A program made the translations under genes and the position numbers. A stretch of DNA of 64,000 nt from Solwaraspora sp. WMMD1047 (lineage in GTDB: Bacteria; Actinomycetota; Actinomycetes; Mycobacteriales; Micromonosporaceae): NCBI RefSeq assembly GCF_029626155.1, contig NZ_JARUBL010000001.1:4444501-4508500 (forward strand), written 5' to 3'. Numbering within the stretch: position 1 is the first letter of the stretch; each line of letters begins with the position of its first letter. Below are positions 51,331 through 59,738 of the stretch, piece after piece. Under the pieces are notes generated by a model. That model made no database searches and was not told the origin of the DNA. It saw nothing but the letters and a program-made list of their open reading frames with translations.

Positions 51331-52737
51331 ATGTCGGTCCCCGGGAGCCTGAGCCTGGCCAGGGTGACGGTCGCGGCGCCCAAGCGACGGATGGACGTGG
51401 CGCTGCCCGACAATCTACTCGTCGCGGAGCTGCTGCCGCACCTGTTGCGGCACGCCGGCGACGATCTCGGCGACGTCGGTGAACGGCACGGCGGCTGGGT
51501 GCTGCGCCGGGCCACCGGGGCGGTCCTGGAACCGACCCGCAACCTCGCCGTCCAGGGTGTCCGCGACGGCGAGCTGCTGCATCTCTCACCGCGCCGCGAC
51601 GACTGGCCGGAGCTGGCGTACGACGACGTGGTCGAGGTGATCGCCGGCGGCGCCCGCCGGGCCGGCCGGTCCTGGGGCAACGCGGCGACCCGCCGGTGCG
51701 CCCTGGTGGTGACCGCCGGCGTCCTCGGGCTCGGACTTGTCGTCCTGCTGACCGCCGGCCCGCCGTGGCCGCTGCCCGCCGCCACCGCGCTCGGGCTGGC
51801 CGGCCTGCTCGCGGTGCTGGGCATCGTACTGTCCCGGGCGTTCGCGGACGCGACCGTCGGCGCGCTGGTCTCGGCCGCCGGCCTGCCGTACGCGTTCGTC
51901 GGCGGCGCCCTGCTCGCCGCGCCCGGCGACACCCCGCTGAACCGGCTCGGCGCCGCCAGCCTGCTGCTCGGCTCCGCCCTGCTGCTGGTGTTCAGCGTCA
52001 TCGGCTACACCGGGGTCGCCGCCGTCCAGCGGCTCTTCATGGCCGGCCTGGCCAGCAGCCTGACCGGGCTGCTCGCCGCCCTGCTCTGCCTGGCCGGCGT
52101 CTCGTCCGTCGGCGCCGCCGCGGTCGCGCTGACCACCGTGATCGGTCTGCTGCCCGGCTACCCGCTGATGGCCAGTTCGCTGGGGCGGCTGCCGGTGCCG
52201 GAGCTGCCGGACCGGCCGGAGGACATCCTGGAGGATCGTCCGGTCCCCCGCCGCTCCGACGTCTTCGCGGCCGTGGCGAGAGCCACCGAGCTGCTCTCCG
52301 GCATGCTGCTCGCCGCGGCGGTGACCGGCGCGCTGTCGATCGCGTTCCTGATCGTCGTGGACGGCACCACCGCCGGCAAGCTGCTCTCGCTGGCCGCCGC
52401 CGCCGCGCTGCTGCTGCGGGCCCGGCTGTTCGCCCTGCCGCAGCAGCGGGTGCCGCTACTGGCCAGCGGGTCGATCGGGCTGGCCCTGCTGCTGTTCGGG
52501 TACGTGCTCGACGCCGACCAGGGTGGCCGGTTGCTGCTGCTGCTCCTGTTCGCGGCGCTGGCCGGCGTGGTACTCGCCGCCGGGCTGCGTTACAGCCGGC
52601 GCAGCCCGTCGCCGTACGTCGGTCGCGCCGCCGACATCCTCGACGTGCTGGCCATCATGGCGCTGATCCCGCTGGCCTGCGCGGTCCTGGGCGTCTTCGG
52701 GGCGATCCAGGGGCTCTTCGCGTCGATCGGCGGGTGA
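51331..52737 (+). CDS. eccD: Type VII secretion integral membrane protein EccD
   Basis: A 468-residue protein: N-terminal ubiquitin-like domain (LARVTVAAPKRRMDVALPDN, LLVAELLPHLLRHAGDDLGD) followed by about eleven membrane helices (for example CALVVTAGVLGLGLVVLLTA, LAGLLAVLGIVLSRAFADAT, LLLLLLFAALAGVVLAAGLR). EccD dimers form most of the ESX membrane channel scaffold. GGGGAGG precedes ATG 51331. It is divergent from eccC and followed by eccB after 4 bp. Confidence 0.95.
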   Translation: MSVPGSLSLARVTVAAPKRRMDVALPDNLLVAELLPHLLRHAGDDLGDVGERHGGWVLRRATGAVLEPTRNLAVQGVRDGELLHLSPRRDDWPELAYDDVVEVIAGGARRAGRSWGNAATRRCALVVTAGVLGLGLVVLLTAGPPWPLPAATALGLAGLLAVLGIVLSRAFADATVGALVSAAGLPYAFVGGALLAAPGDTPLNRLGAASLLLGSALLLVFSVIGYTGVAAVQRLFMAGLASSLTGLLAALLCLAGVSSVGAAAVALTTVIGLLPGYPLMASSLGRLPVPELPDRPEDILEDRPVPRRSDVFAAVARATELLSGMLLAAAVTGALSIAFLIVVDGTTAGKLLSLAAAAALLLRARLFALPQQRVPLLASGSIGLALLLFGYVLDADQGGRLLLLLLFAALAGVVLAAGLRYSRRSPSPYVGRAADILDVLAIMALIPLACAVLGVFGAIQGLFASIGG

Positions 52738-52741
52738 GGAG

Positions 52742-54157
52742 ATGGCGACCCGACGGGATCAGCTGCACTCGTACCAGTTCATGACCCAGCGGGTCATCTC
52801 CGCCTTCGTGATGCGCGAGACCGACCCCCAGCAGTCCCCGCTGCGGCGCGGCATCGGCGCGCTGTTCGGCGGGGTGATGGTGGCGGTGCTGGTGGCCGCC
52901 GGCTTCGGCATCTACGGGCTGCTCACCAAGGTCGGCGCCGACCGGTGGCGGGCCGACGGTTCGGTCGTCATCGAGAAGGAGACCGGGGCCAGCTTCGTCT
53001 ACGCGCGGGGCACCCTCTATCCCACCCTGAACTACGCCTCGGCGCTGCTCGCCGCCGGCCGGGCCAACCCACCCGTGCACCGGGTGGCGGCCAACTCGCT
53101 GAGCAAGGCGCCGCGCGGCACCACCGTCGGCATCCCCGGCGCGCCCGACTCGCTGCCCGGGATCAAGCGGCACGTCGGCCTGCCCTGGACGACGTGCGCG
53201 ATCCCCAGCACCAACGCCGCCGGCCAGGGAGTCAGCGTGGTGGCGGTGGCGGTGGCGACGACGCCCGCCGGCGGCCAGCCGCTCGGCGACGGCGCCGTGC
53301 TGGTGCGGGACGCGAAACTCAACGCCCGGTACCTGGTCTGGCAGGGCCGCCGGCACCAGATCCGCAACCCCGAGGCGCTGGTGCCGGCGCTGTTCGGCGC
53401 GGCGAATCCGGTGCCGGTCGGCACCGCCTGGCTCAACGCGCTGCCCGCCGGCGCGGACATCCAGCCGATCGCCGTCCCGGACCGCGGCGAGCCGTCCAGC
53501 GCGGTGAACGGCCGCCGGATCGGCGACGTGCTGAGCACGCAGACCGGCTCGGGAACCCAGTTCCGGCTGGTCTTCGATGACGGCCTCGCGCCGATCACCG
53601 CCCTGCAGCGGGACATCCTGCGGGCCGAGTCACCGGCCGAGGCGGTGCCGATGAGCGTCGCGGAGGCGAACGCGGCACCGGTCAGCCGGCAACTGCCGGC
53701 ACCGGCCGGCGACGGGCAACCGCCGCCGACCACGCCGGCGCTGGCCGTGCCCGGCGGCGCCGACCCGCTCTGCGCGGTCACCGCCGACGGCGCCACCCCA
53801 CCGACGGTCCAGGTCGGCGGCGAGGTTCCGGGTCTCGCCGCGGCCGTGCCCACCCCAGCGGTCTCCGCCGACGGGGTGCCGCTGGCCGACCTGGTCCTGG
53901 TGCCGGCCGGCCGGGTCACCACCGTACGCGTGCTGGGCTCACCGAACGCGCAGGCCGGACCGTACTACGTGATCACCGACGTGGGGGTGAAGTATCCGGT
54001 CCCGCAGGCCAGCGTGCTGCCGATGCTCGGCTACCCGCCGGAGCTGGCGGTGAACGTGCCCGCCGCCCTGGTCAGCCGGCTGCCGACCGGCCCGACCCTC
54101 GACCCGGCCGCCGCCCTCGCGCCGGCCGCCACCGACGGCACCGCCCGGGGCGGCTGA
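52742..54157 (+). CDS. eccB: Type VII secretion protein EccB
   Basis: A 471-residue bitopic protein: N-terminal RRDQLHSYQFMTQRVISAFV motif typical of EccB, one membrane helix (IGALFGGVMVAVLVAAGFGI) and a large extracytoplasmic domain with repeated beta units and conserved cysteines (TTCAIPS, DPLCAVTA) that form the family's disulfide. EccB bridges the inner-membrane complex to the cell wall side and has been linked to ATPase activity. The start GAGGAG-ATG leaves an unusually short ribosome binding site spacing, which may rely on coupling to eccD. Confidence 0.95.
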   Translation: MATRRDQLHSYQFMTQRVISAFVMRETDPQQSPLRRGIGALFGGVMVAVLVAAGFGIYGLLTKVGADRWRADGSVVIEKETGASFVYARGTLYPTLNYASALLAAGRANPPVHRVAANSLSKAPRGTTVGIPGAPDSLPGIKRHVGLPWTTCAIPSTNAAGQGVSVVAVAVATTPAGGQPLGDGAVLVRDAKLNARYLVWQGRRHQIRNPEALVPALFGAANPVPVGTAWLNALPAGADIQPIAVPDRGEPSSAVNGRRIGDVLSTQTGSGTQFRLVFDDGLAPITALQRDILRAESPAEAVPMSVAEANAAPVSRQLPAPAGDGQPPPTTPALAVPGGADPLCAVTADGATPPTVQVGGEVPGLAAAVPTPAVSADGVPLADLVLVPAGRVTTVRVLGSPNAQAGPYYVITDVGVKYPVPQASVLPMLGYPPELAVNVPAALVSRLPTGPTLDPAAALAPAATDGTARGG

Positions 54158-54169
54158 CCGCGGCCCAGG

Positions 54170-55384
54170 TCAGCCGGCGGGGAACAGTGGCACCGGTGGG
54201 GCCGGCTCCTCCGGTTCCGGGCGGACGACCGGCGGGTTGCTGGTGCCGGACCGCCACAGCCGGCGCCGCCCGCGCGGCAACGCCATCGCCGACACCAGCA
54301 CCACCAGTACGACGATCAGCGCCACCAGGCTGCCGGCCAGCGCCAGGTCGCGGCTGCGTTCCCAGGCCGGCGAGCTCTCCCGGACCGGCCGGACCAGCGC
54401 CGGCAGGGCGGCGGGCTCGTCGACCGCCATCCGGTCGGTCACGGCGCCGTGCGGATTCACGATCCCCCGCCCGTACGCCGGCCCACCGGCCGCCGGGATG
54501 ACAGTGGCGAAGAGTTGCCGTACCACCTCGTCCGGGGTGGGATCGCCCCGCCGGGCCCGGACCAACGCGGCCGCCCCGGCAACGAAGCCGCAGGCCACGC
54601 CGGTGCCGTCGACCAGAGCCATGCCCGCGCCGGTCTGCAGGGTCGGCACCGCGGCGCCCGGCGCGACCAGGTCCACGAAGTCGCCCCGCTGCGAACCCCG
54701 CCAGTGCTCGCCGTTCTGGTCGATCGCGCCGATGCCGACGACGCCGGGGTAGGCGGCCGGATACGGGACGATCTCGCCGTCCTCGTCGCCCCGGTCGCCG
54801 ACCGCCGCGAGCAGCAGGACACCGGCTTCGAGGGCGCGGGCGACCGCGAGCCGCAGGGCGGTGTCGTCGGTGTAGGTGACCGCCGAGATCGCGAGAATGT
54901 CGGCGTCCCGTTCCACCGCCGCGTCGATGCCGTCGGCGAGCGCGTCCGGCTCGGCGATGCCGCGGCCCGGCCGGTCGGCCACCACCCGGACCGGCAGGAT
55001 CCGCACCCGGGGCGCCACGCCGGCGAAGCCGACCGAGCCGGTCTGGACGGCGGCGATCACGCCGGCGACGTGGGTGCCGGTGCCGAGGCAGTCGTCGTCG
55101 CCGGTGCCGCCGTCCACGGCGTCGAAGCCGGCGGACACCCGACCGGCCAGTTGGGGATGGTCGGCGTCGACGCCGGAGTCGAGCACGGCGACCGTCACCC
55201 CGCCGCCCTGTGTGAACGACCAGGCGCGTTCCGGGCCGAGCATCTGCTGTGGCCAGGGCATCGGGCTGATCGGCTGACCGGGTTCGGCGCAGTTGCGGTT
55301 GGTCTGGCCGGCCGCCGGCCCACCGGTGGCGAGGACCCCGGCCAGCGCGGCCGCGGCGACGACGGCGGCCATCGTACGACGCAT
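54170..55384 (-). CDS. mycP: Mycosin (MycP) pseudoprotease: catalytic His and Ser lost
   Basis: A 404-residue subtilisin-like mycosin with signal peptide (MRRTMAAVVAAAALAGVLAT) and C-terminal membrane anchor (LALAGSLVALIVVLVVLVSA). The Asp motif is intact (VAVLDSGVDADHPQL). The His motif, normally HGTxVAG, reads TGTHVAG, so the catalytic His is Thr. The Ser motif, normally GTSxAxP, reads GTGVACG, so the Ser is Gly. The oxyanion Asn position reads AAVGD instead of AAxGN. It is therefore predicted to be proteolytically dead. MycP is known to stabilise the ESX membrane complex independently of proteolysis, so a structural role fits. It converges with eccB, 13 nt apart. Confidence 0.9.
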   Translation of the reverse strand: MRRTMAAVVAAAALAGVLATGGPAAGQTNRNCAEPGQPISPMPWPQQMLGPERAWSFTQGGGVTVAVLDSGVDADHPQLAGRVSAGFDAVDGGTGDDDCLGTGTHVAGVIAAVQTGSVGFAGVAPRVRILPVRVVADRPGRGIAEPDALADGIDAAVERDADILAISAVTYTDDTALRLAVARALEAGVLLLAAVGDRGDEDGEIVPYPAAYPGVVGIGAIDQNGEHWRGSQRGDFVDLVAPGAAVPTLQTGAGMALVDGTGVACGFVAGAAALVRARRGDPTPDEVVRQLFATVIPAAGGPAYGRGIVNPHGAVTDRMAVDEPAALPALVRPVRESSPAWERSRDLALAGSLVALIVVLVVLVSAMALPRGRRRLWRSGTSNPPVVRPEPEEPAPPVPLFPAG

Positions 55385-55404
55385 GGCTGTCTCCCTAGGC
55401 GCGC

Positions 55405-55959
55405 TCAGTCGGGGAACCGGGCTTCCAGTTCGTCCCGGAACTGGTCCAGCCGACGCTGCACGTAGTCCCGGGTGAACCGGTCCGGATGCTGGTCGTACGC
55501 GGCGCGGCCGTGCGGGGTCCAGAACGCCGACTCGGGCACCGCCTCGGCACCGTCCGGAATGAACTTGAGCACCTCGGCCAGGGCGGCAACGCCGAGCGTG
55601 AACGCCCGCCGGCGCTCGGCGGCGGGGCCGTGGCTCGGCGGCGCTCCACCCTCGTGGATGCCGGCGTCGGAGATCAGCCGCCACTCGCCGGCGTCGAAGA
55701 GCCGGGACGGCTCCGGTCCGCCGAAGAAGATGAGGTCGTCCGGACCGGGCACGGCGGGCCGCTCGGGCACCAGGAAGGTGAACTCGCGCGCGGCCTGGCA
55801 GCGCCGGCAGGCGCCCTGGTAGCGGCAGATCCGTCTGCCGTCGCCGTCCCTGGCGGTCGACATCCGCCAGTCGGCGTCGGCGGTCTGGCACCGCTCGCAC
55901 GGGTGCAGGCTGAGGTAGAGGTCCACCTCGTCCCGGCTGCGGGCGATCGGCAGCACCAT
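55405..55959 (-). CDS. Zinc-ribbon-type protein of the type VII/toxin locus
   Basis: A 184-residue cytosolic protein with two C-x-x-C pairs (HPCERCQTADADW and CRYQGACRRCQAAREF), spaced like a zinc ribbon, at residues 20-60. A conserved-looking alpha/beta part follows (LIFFGGPEPSRLFDAGEWRL) and a helical end with RDYVQRRLDQFRDELEARFP. GGGGAGG lies 5 nt before ATG 55959. Similar CxxC proteins accompany polymorphic toxins in actinobacteria, but I cannot name the family. It sits between the toxin array and mycP, on the same strand as both. Confidence 0.7.
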   Translation of the reverse strand: MVLPIARSRDEVDLYLSLHPCERCQTADADWRMSTARDGDGRRICRYQGACRRCQAAREFTFLVPERPAVPGPDDLIFFGGPEPSRLFDAGEWRLISDAGIHEGGAPPSHGPAAERRRAFTLGVAALAEVLKFIPDGAEAVPESAFWTPHGRAAYDQHPDRFTRDYVQRRLDQFRDELEARFPD

Positions 55960-56113
55960 GCCCACCTCCCCGTTGGTCGACCGTCGTCCGCCCGTCAATC
56001 TAGCAGCGGCCCGGCGCCGGGCCGGGCCGGCGTCCACGCCGGACGGCACCGCTTTGATAATTTGAGGACCGCGAGCCGGGCAGGGGCCGGGCATGGTGAA
56101 ACGGGGAGTCCTG

Positions 56114-56617
56114 ATGGAGTTGCACCGCGACGACCGGGGCAGCCGCAAGCTCGCCGGGATCGCCGCCGGCTACGCCCTGGCGGCCCTCCTGGTCGGTGGC
56201 GTCTTCGCCCTGATCGGATCGCGGTTGACCATCATCACCGTGCTGCTGTGGGGCTCGGGCGGCTTCTTTCTCCTGGTGGGAGCGTTGCTGTTCCTGTCCA
56301 CGCTGCGCCGGTTCCAGTTCGTGCTGAGCGAGACCGGCCTGGTCGTGCACGCCGGCGGCTGCGACTTCGAGGGCACCTGGGCGGAGGTGGACGGGATCAG
56401 TGTGGAGCCGGTGGTGCTGCCCAACGGCACCCAGAACCACCTCGTACTCTGGCTCTCCGATCTGGTGCCGGCCCAGGGCCGACCACGGTTCTCCGCCGGT
56501 GGCCGCCGCGGTCATCGACTGATCGAGATCAGCGAGCTGGTGGAGAGTCCGGAGCAGGTCGCCGACGCGCTGCGCCGCTACGCCGGCCCCCGGTTCCGTT
56601 CGCCGGTCACGGCCTGA
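56114..56617 (+). CDS. Two-helix membrane protein with PH-like C-terminal domain
   Basis: A 167-residue protein: a short cytoplasmic start, two membrane helices (GIAAGYALAALLVGGVFALI and VLLWGSGGFFLLVGALLFLS), then a beta-rich domain (FVLSETGLVVHAGGCDFEGT, WAEVDGISVEPVVLP) of the bacterial PH-like type. GGGGAG 5 nt before ATG 56114 favours this start over ATG 56093. It lies on the opposite strand from the flanking toxin-locus genes, and its last 11 bp overlap the converging 56607-57359 gene. Function unknown. Confidence 0.75.
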   Translation: MELHRDDRGSRKLAGIAAGYALAALLVGGVFALIGSRLTIITVLLWGSGGFFLLVGALLFLSTLRRFQFVLSETGLVVHAGGCDFEGTWAEVDGISVEPVVLPNGTQNHLVLWLSDLVPAQGRPRFSAGGRRGHRLIEISELVESPEQVADALRRYAGPRFRSPVTA

Positions 56618-57359
56618 CCCAGAGCCGGGCCGCGCCGGCCAGCGCCGCGCGGTGGTACGGGGTCAGCTCGTCACCGGTCCAGAAGACCTCCACCTGCGGC
56701 GACTCCTCACCCTTCCAGATGAGCTCACGCTGCAGCTCGTGGGTTATGTCCCAGGCCGGGGTCCCGGGTGTGACCTCGATCAGGTAGACGCGCCGACCGC
56801 CCACTGGCGGCCCCTGCGGGCCGAACCGCCAGGCACGCCAGAGCGAGATCGTCCCGTCCTGGCCGGTGGCGTTGCCGAGTGCCCGGTCATCGGTCTGGTC
56901 GGTCAGGTCGAGGGCGAGATCGTCGAGGTGTGCCAGGTCGGCCGGCAACTCCGCGAGATCGTCAGGGTCGCCGCCCGTCAGGTCCAGGCTCGGTGGGATG
57001 CGCGCTCCGGCTTCGGCCAGCACGGCGGGCGGCGCGGGGTGGAACCGGTGGCCGGTGGCCGGGGTCGGTTCGTCCGAGATCCGGACCCGGGCCAGTCCGG
57101 CCGGTTCATCTCCGTCGACGCCCAGCAGCACCAGAGTGTCACGGAGCAGTTGCGCCTCGGCGGGGCGCAGCGGCAGATCCAGTTCCAGCAGCGAGCCCGA
57201 GATGGTGTCCGGCAGATAGTTCAGATCACCGCTGCCGAGCATGCCCCGGGCATGGGTGAGCCACTCGTCGGGCACCCGGCCGGCGAACCGGAACAGCAGC
57301 CGGTGCAGCCCGCTCCACACCCGCCAGCCCGCTTCGTCCAGCTCCGATCCGTCCGCCAC
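56607..57359 (-). CDS. Putative immunity protein for the ADP-ribosyltransferase cassette
   Basis: A 250-residue acidic soluble protein (ELDEAGWRVWSGLHRLLFRF, LDDLALDLTDQTDDRALG, WDITHELQRELIWKGEESPQ). It starts at GTG 57359, one base after the stop of the toxin frame (TGA C GTG), so translation is coupled to the ADP-ribosyltransferase cassette just upstream. Position, acidity and absence of signals or known domains are what is expected of an immunity protein. The family is not recognised. Confidence 0.6.
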   Translation of the reverse strand: MADGSELDEAGWRVWSGLHRLLFRFAGRVPDEWLTHARGMLGSGDLNYLPDTISGSLLELDLPLRPAEAQLLRDTLVLLGVDGDEPAGLARVRISDEPTPATGHRFHPAPPAVLAEAGARIPPSLDLTGGDPDDLAELPADLAHLDDLALDLTDQTDDRALGNATGQDGTISLWRAWRFGPQGPPVGGRRVYLIEVTPGTPAWDITHELQRELIWKGEESPQVEVFWTGDELTPYHRAALAGAARLWVRP

Positions 57360-57360
57360 G

Positions 57361-59738
57361 TCACTCCTCCTCCATCACGATGACCTGGTAGCCCTCGGGC
57401 GCGTTCGGAATCACCCCGTCGCGGACCATACTGTCGATCGTTCCGGCCAGGTCTGCGCGGACCCGCTCGATCAGGTCGCGGTCGTCGACCCGTCGGGTCC
57501 GCGACCGCGGCGGGAGAACCGCCTCCTGGTCCTCCGCGAAGGACGAGAAGACCGAGATGTCCCGAGCCTGGCCGCCGGTCAGCCGATAGACGACGAGGAC
57601 ACGCCGGTCGCTGGCCGGGTTCTCCGCCATGAACCGAACCGCAACGTCCAGCCGGCGGCTGACGCTGAGGAACTCCCTCGCCGTGCCCTGTGGCCGCAGC
57701 CGCGACCCGTAGATCGGTGAGTGACCGGGCGTCAGCCAGTCCCCGCGGAACGCGAGTGCCGGACGGTCGGGCGAGCCGAGCGCGGGCAACCGGGTGAGCG
57801 CATCGTGCACCATGTCCGCGTGCCAGCGGACCTCGTCGAAGAGCCGGGCCGTGGGCGCCTGCAGTGCCGCGGTGAGCCGTCGCCAGGCGATCGACTGCTC
57901 GCGCTGCGCGCGTACCCCTGCGGCGCGAGCCTGGCGCGCCTCGCTGGCGCGACCGGCGGTCTGGTGCTCGTGGGCCAGCCGGCTCGCCGCGTCCGCCCGG
58001 TCCGCGGCGGCCATCCAGTCCCGCGTCAACGGGCTCAACGCCGACCGGGAGTCGAGGTGGCCTTCGCCGACGTGCAGTACCGGGCGCAACGCCAGCGGCA
58101 ACGGCAGCGCCTTCCGTCCGGCGCGCAGGTTCTCCAGGTAGTTGCCGACCAGCTCGCGGACCTTCGAGCCCATCCGCGCCCGGACCGCCGACTCCGACAC
58201 CCCGGCGGTCCAGAGCTGGGTACGGATCACGTTGTTGATCAGGTAGTGGCTGTGTCGGGTGTAGACGGTGAGCGCCATCACGTGCGGCTCGGACAGCCGC
58301 TCCCCCAGTGCCCGGACGGCGGGCTGGTCGGCCGGGTCGATGCCGTTGCGGCGCAGCCAGTCGGCCAGATCAGAGTCGGTGACCCGGCCGTCGCGCAGCT
58401 GCGGCCAGAGCCGGGCGGCGGTGTCGCGCACCATGGGGTGCCGGGTCTCGGTGAAGCCGTCCGGGTCGGTGGCGTGCTGCAGGTAGCGGGCCTCGTGCGG
58501 GAACAGCCCGTCCGGCAGGATCCGGGTCCGCAACGTGTGCAGGTCCAGGCCGGGCAGGTTGCGGTGCAGGTCGACGGCGGTGAACCGGCCACCCGGCGGG
58601 AGCTCGGTGCGGGCGATCCCCGCGATCTGCGCGCCGCGGAACATCTCGAACAGCGAATGGTCCCGCCCCGGCAGCATCCAGCCCATCAACGCGCCGAGGA
58701 ACCCCTGCACGCGGGCCGGGTCGAGGCCGAGGAACCGGGCGGCCGTGAGCATCCGGGTGGTGGTCGCGGAGACACCGTCGACAACGGGGAAGCCGTCACC
58801 CGCGACCCGCCTGGCCCAGCGGCTGCCGGTGGACTCGTGCGCGGCCACCCCCTCCCGCCAGGGCAGCGGCGTGTCCGGGGTGAGCGGCCCGCCGAGCCGC
58901 GATTCGAGGTATGCCCGCTCGAACCGGCCGAGCGGCACGCCGAGGGCGTCGTACCGGCCGGGGTTGCTGATCAGGCCGAGCCGTTCCTGCTCCTCGGGGG
59001 TCCGGTCGTGCCGGCTCGCCTGGCTCTGGATCACGTCGGCGAGGTCGCGGATGCCGCGATCGGAGAGCATCACCACGTTGCCGGTGCCGAACGGGTCCCG
59101 ACCGAACCGGAACCCGGTGGGGTCGAAGCGGGCCTCCAGCCGGCCCAGGATCGCCCGGTTGACGCTCTCGTCGAGCTGGTGCCGCATGGTCCGGAGCTGG
59201 TCGACGTCCATGCCCGCGTCCCGCGCGGCGTCCCACCGGCCGCCGTCGAAGATGTCGATGAGGGTGGCGGCGAGAGTGTGGGGGGCCGACCGGTTGAAGT
59301 ACGCGGCGTTGTAGAAGGCGGTCATCAGCTCCCGCAGGTTGCCATGCGCGAGCAGGTCGTCGAGCCGGACGGTGGCGCCGACCTGGCCGGCGCTGTCGGC
59401 GGCGTCGTCGCGGAAGAAGGCGCCCTCCACCCGCCGCGCGTGTGCGGCCGGGCTCTCGTCGGGCCGCCGGGGGGTCAGGTCGGTGAGCACGTCCCGCAGC
59501 CGGCCGAGCGCCTCCCGGGCCACGTCGAGGGTGGCCGGGTCGGTGAAGTAGTACGCGCCCAGCCGCTGCTCGAAGCGGGTCGCCTCGTCCGCCCACCGGG
59601 AATCCGTGAAGAACCGCTCAAAGTCGAACGGCACCCGGGCCGCGCCGCCGGGAGCGCCCGCCGGGTTGGTCGGAGCGGCGGCCGGGTCGGAGCGTTGCTG
59701 CGGCACGGAAGCCGGCGTGGGCGACCCACCTGCGTCCG
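57361..59738 (-). other. Toxin cassette 3: helical pre-toxin region and RSE-type ADP-ribosyltransferase
   Basis: Starts after the immunity-like gene at 59739, where PQQRSDPAAAPTNPAGAPGG forms a linker; a GTG near 59704 is a possible own start. A large helical pre-toxin domain follows (FERFFTDSRWADEATRFEQR, MLPGRDHSLFEMFRGAQIAG). The last 130 residues form an ADP-ribosyltransferase: Arg in LAFRGDW, S-x-S in FLSVSRRLDVAVRFM, and Glu in EDQEAVLPPRSR, with Asp rather than Glu/Gln two residues before it. It would modify a target protein, nucleotide or RNA with ADP-ribose. The adjoining 250-residue gene is the probable immunity partner. Confidence 0.7.
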
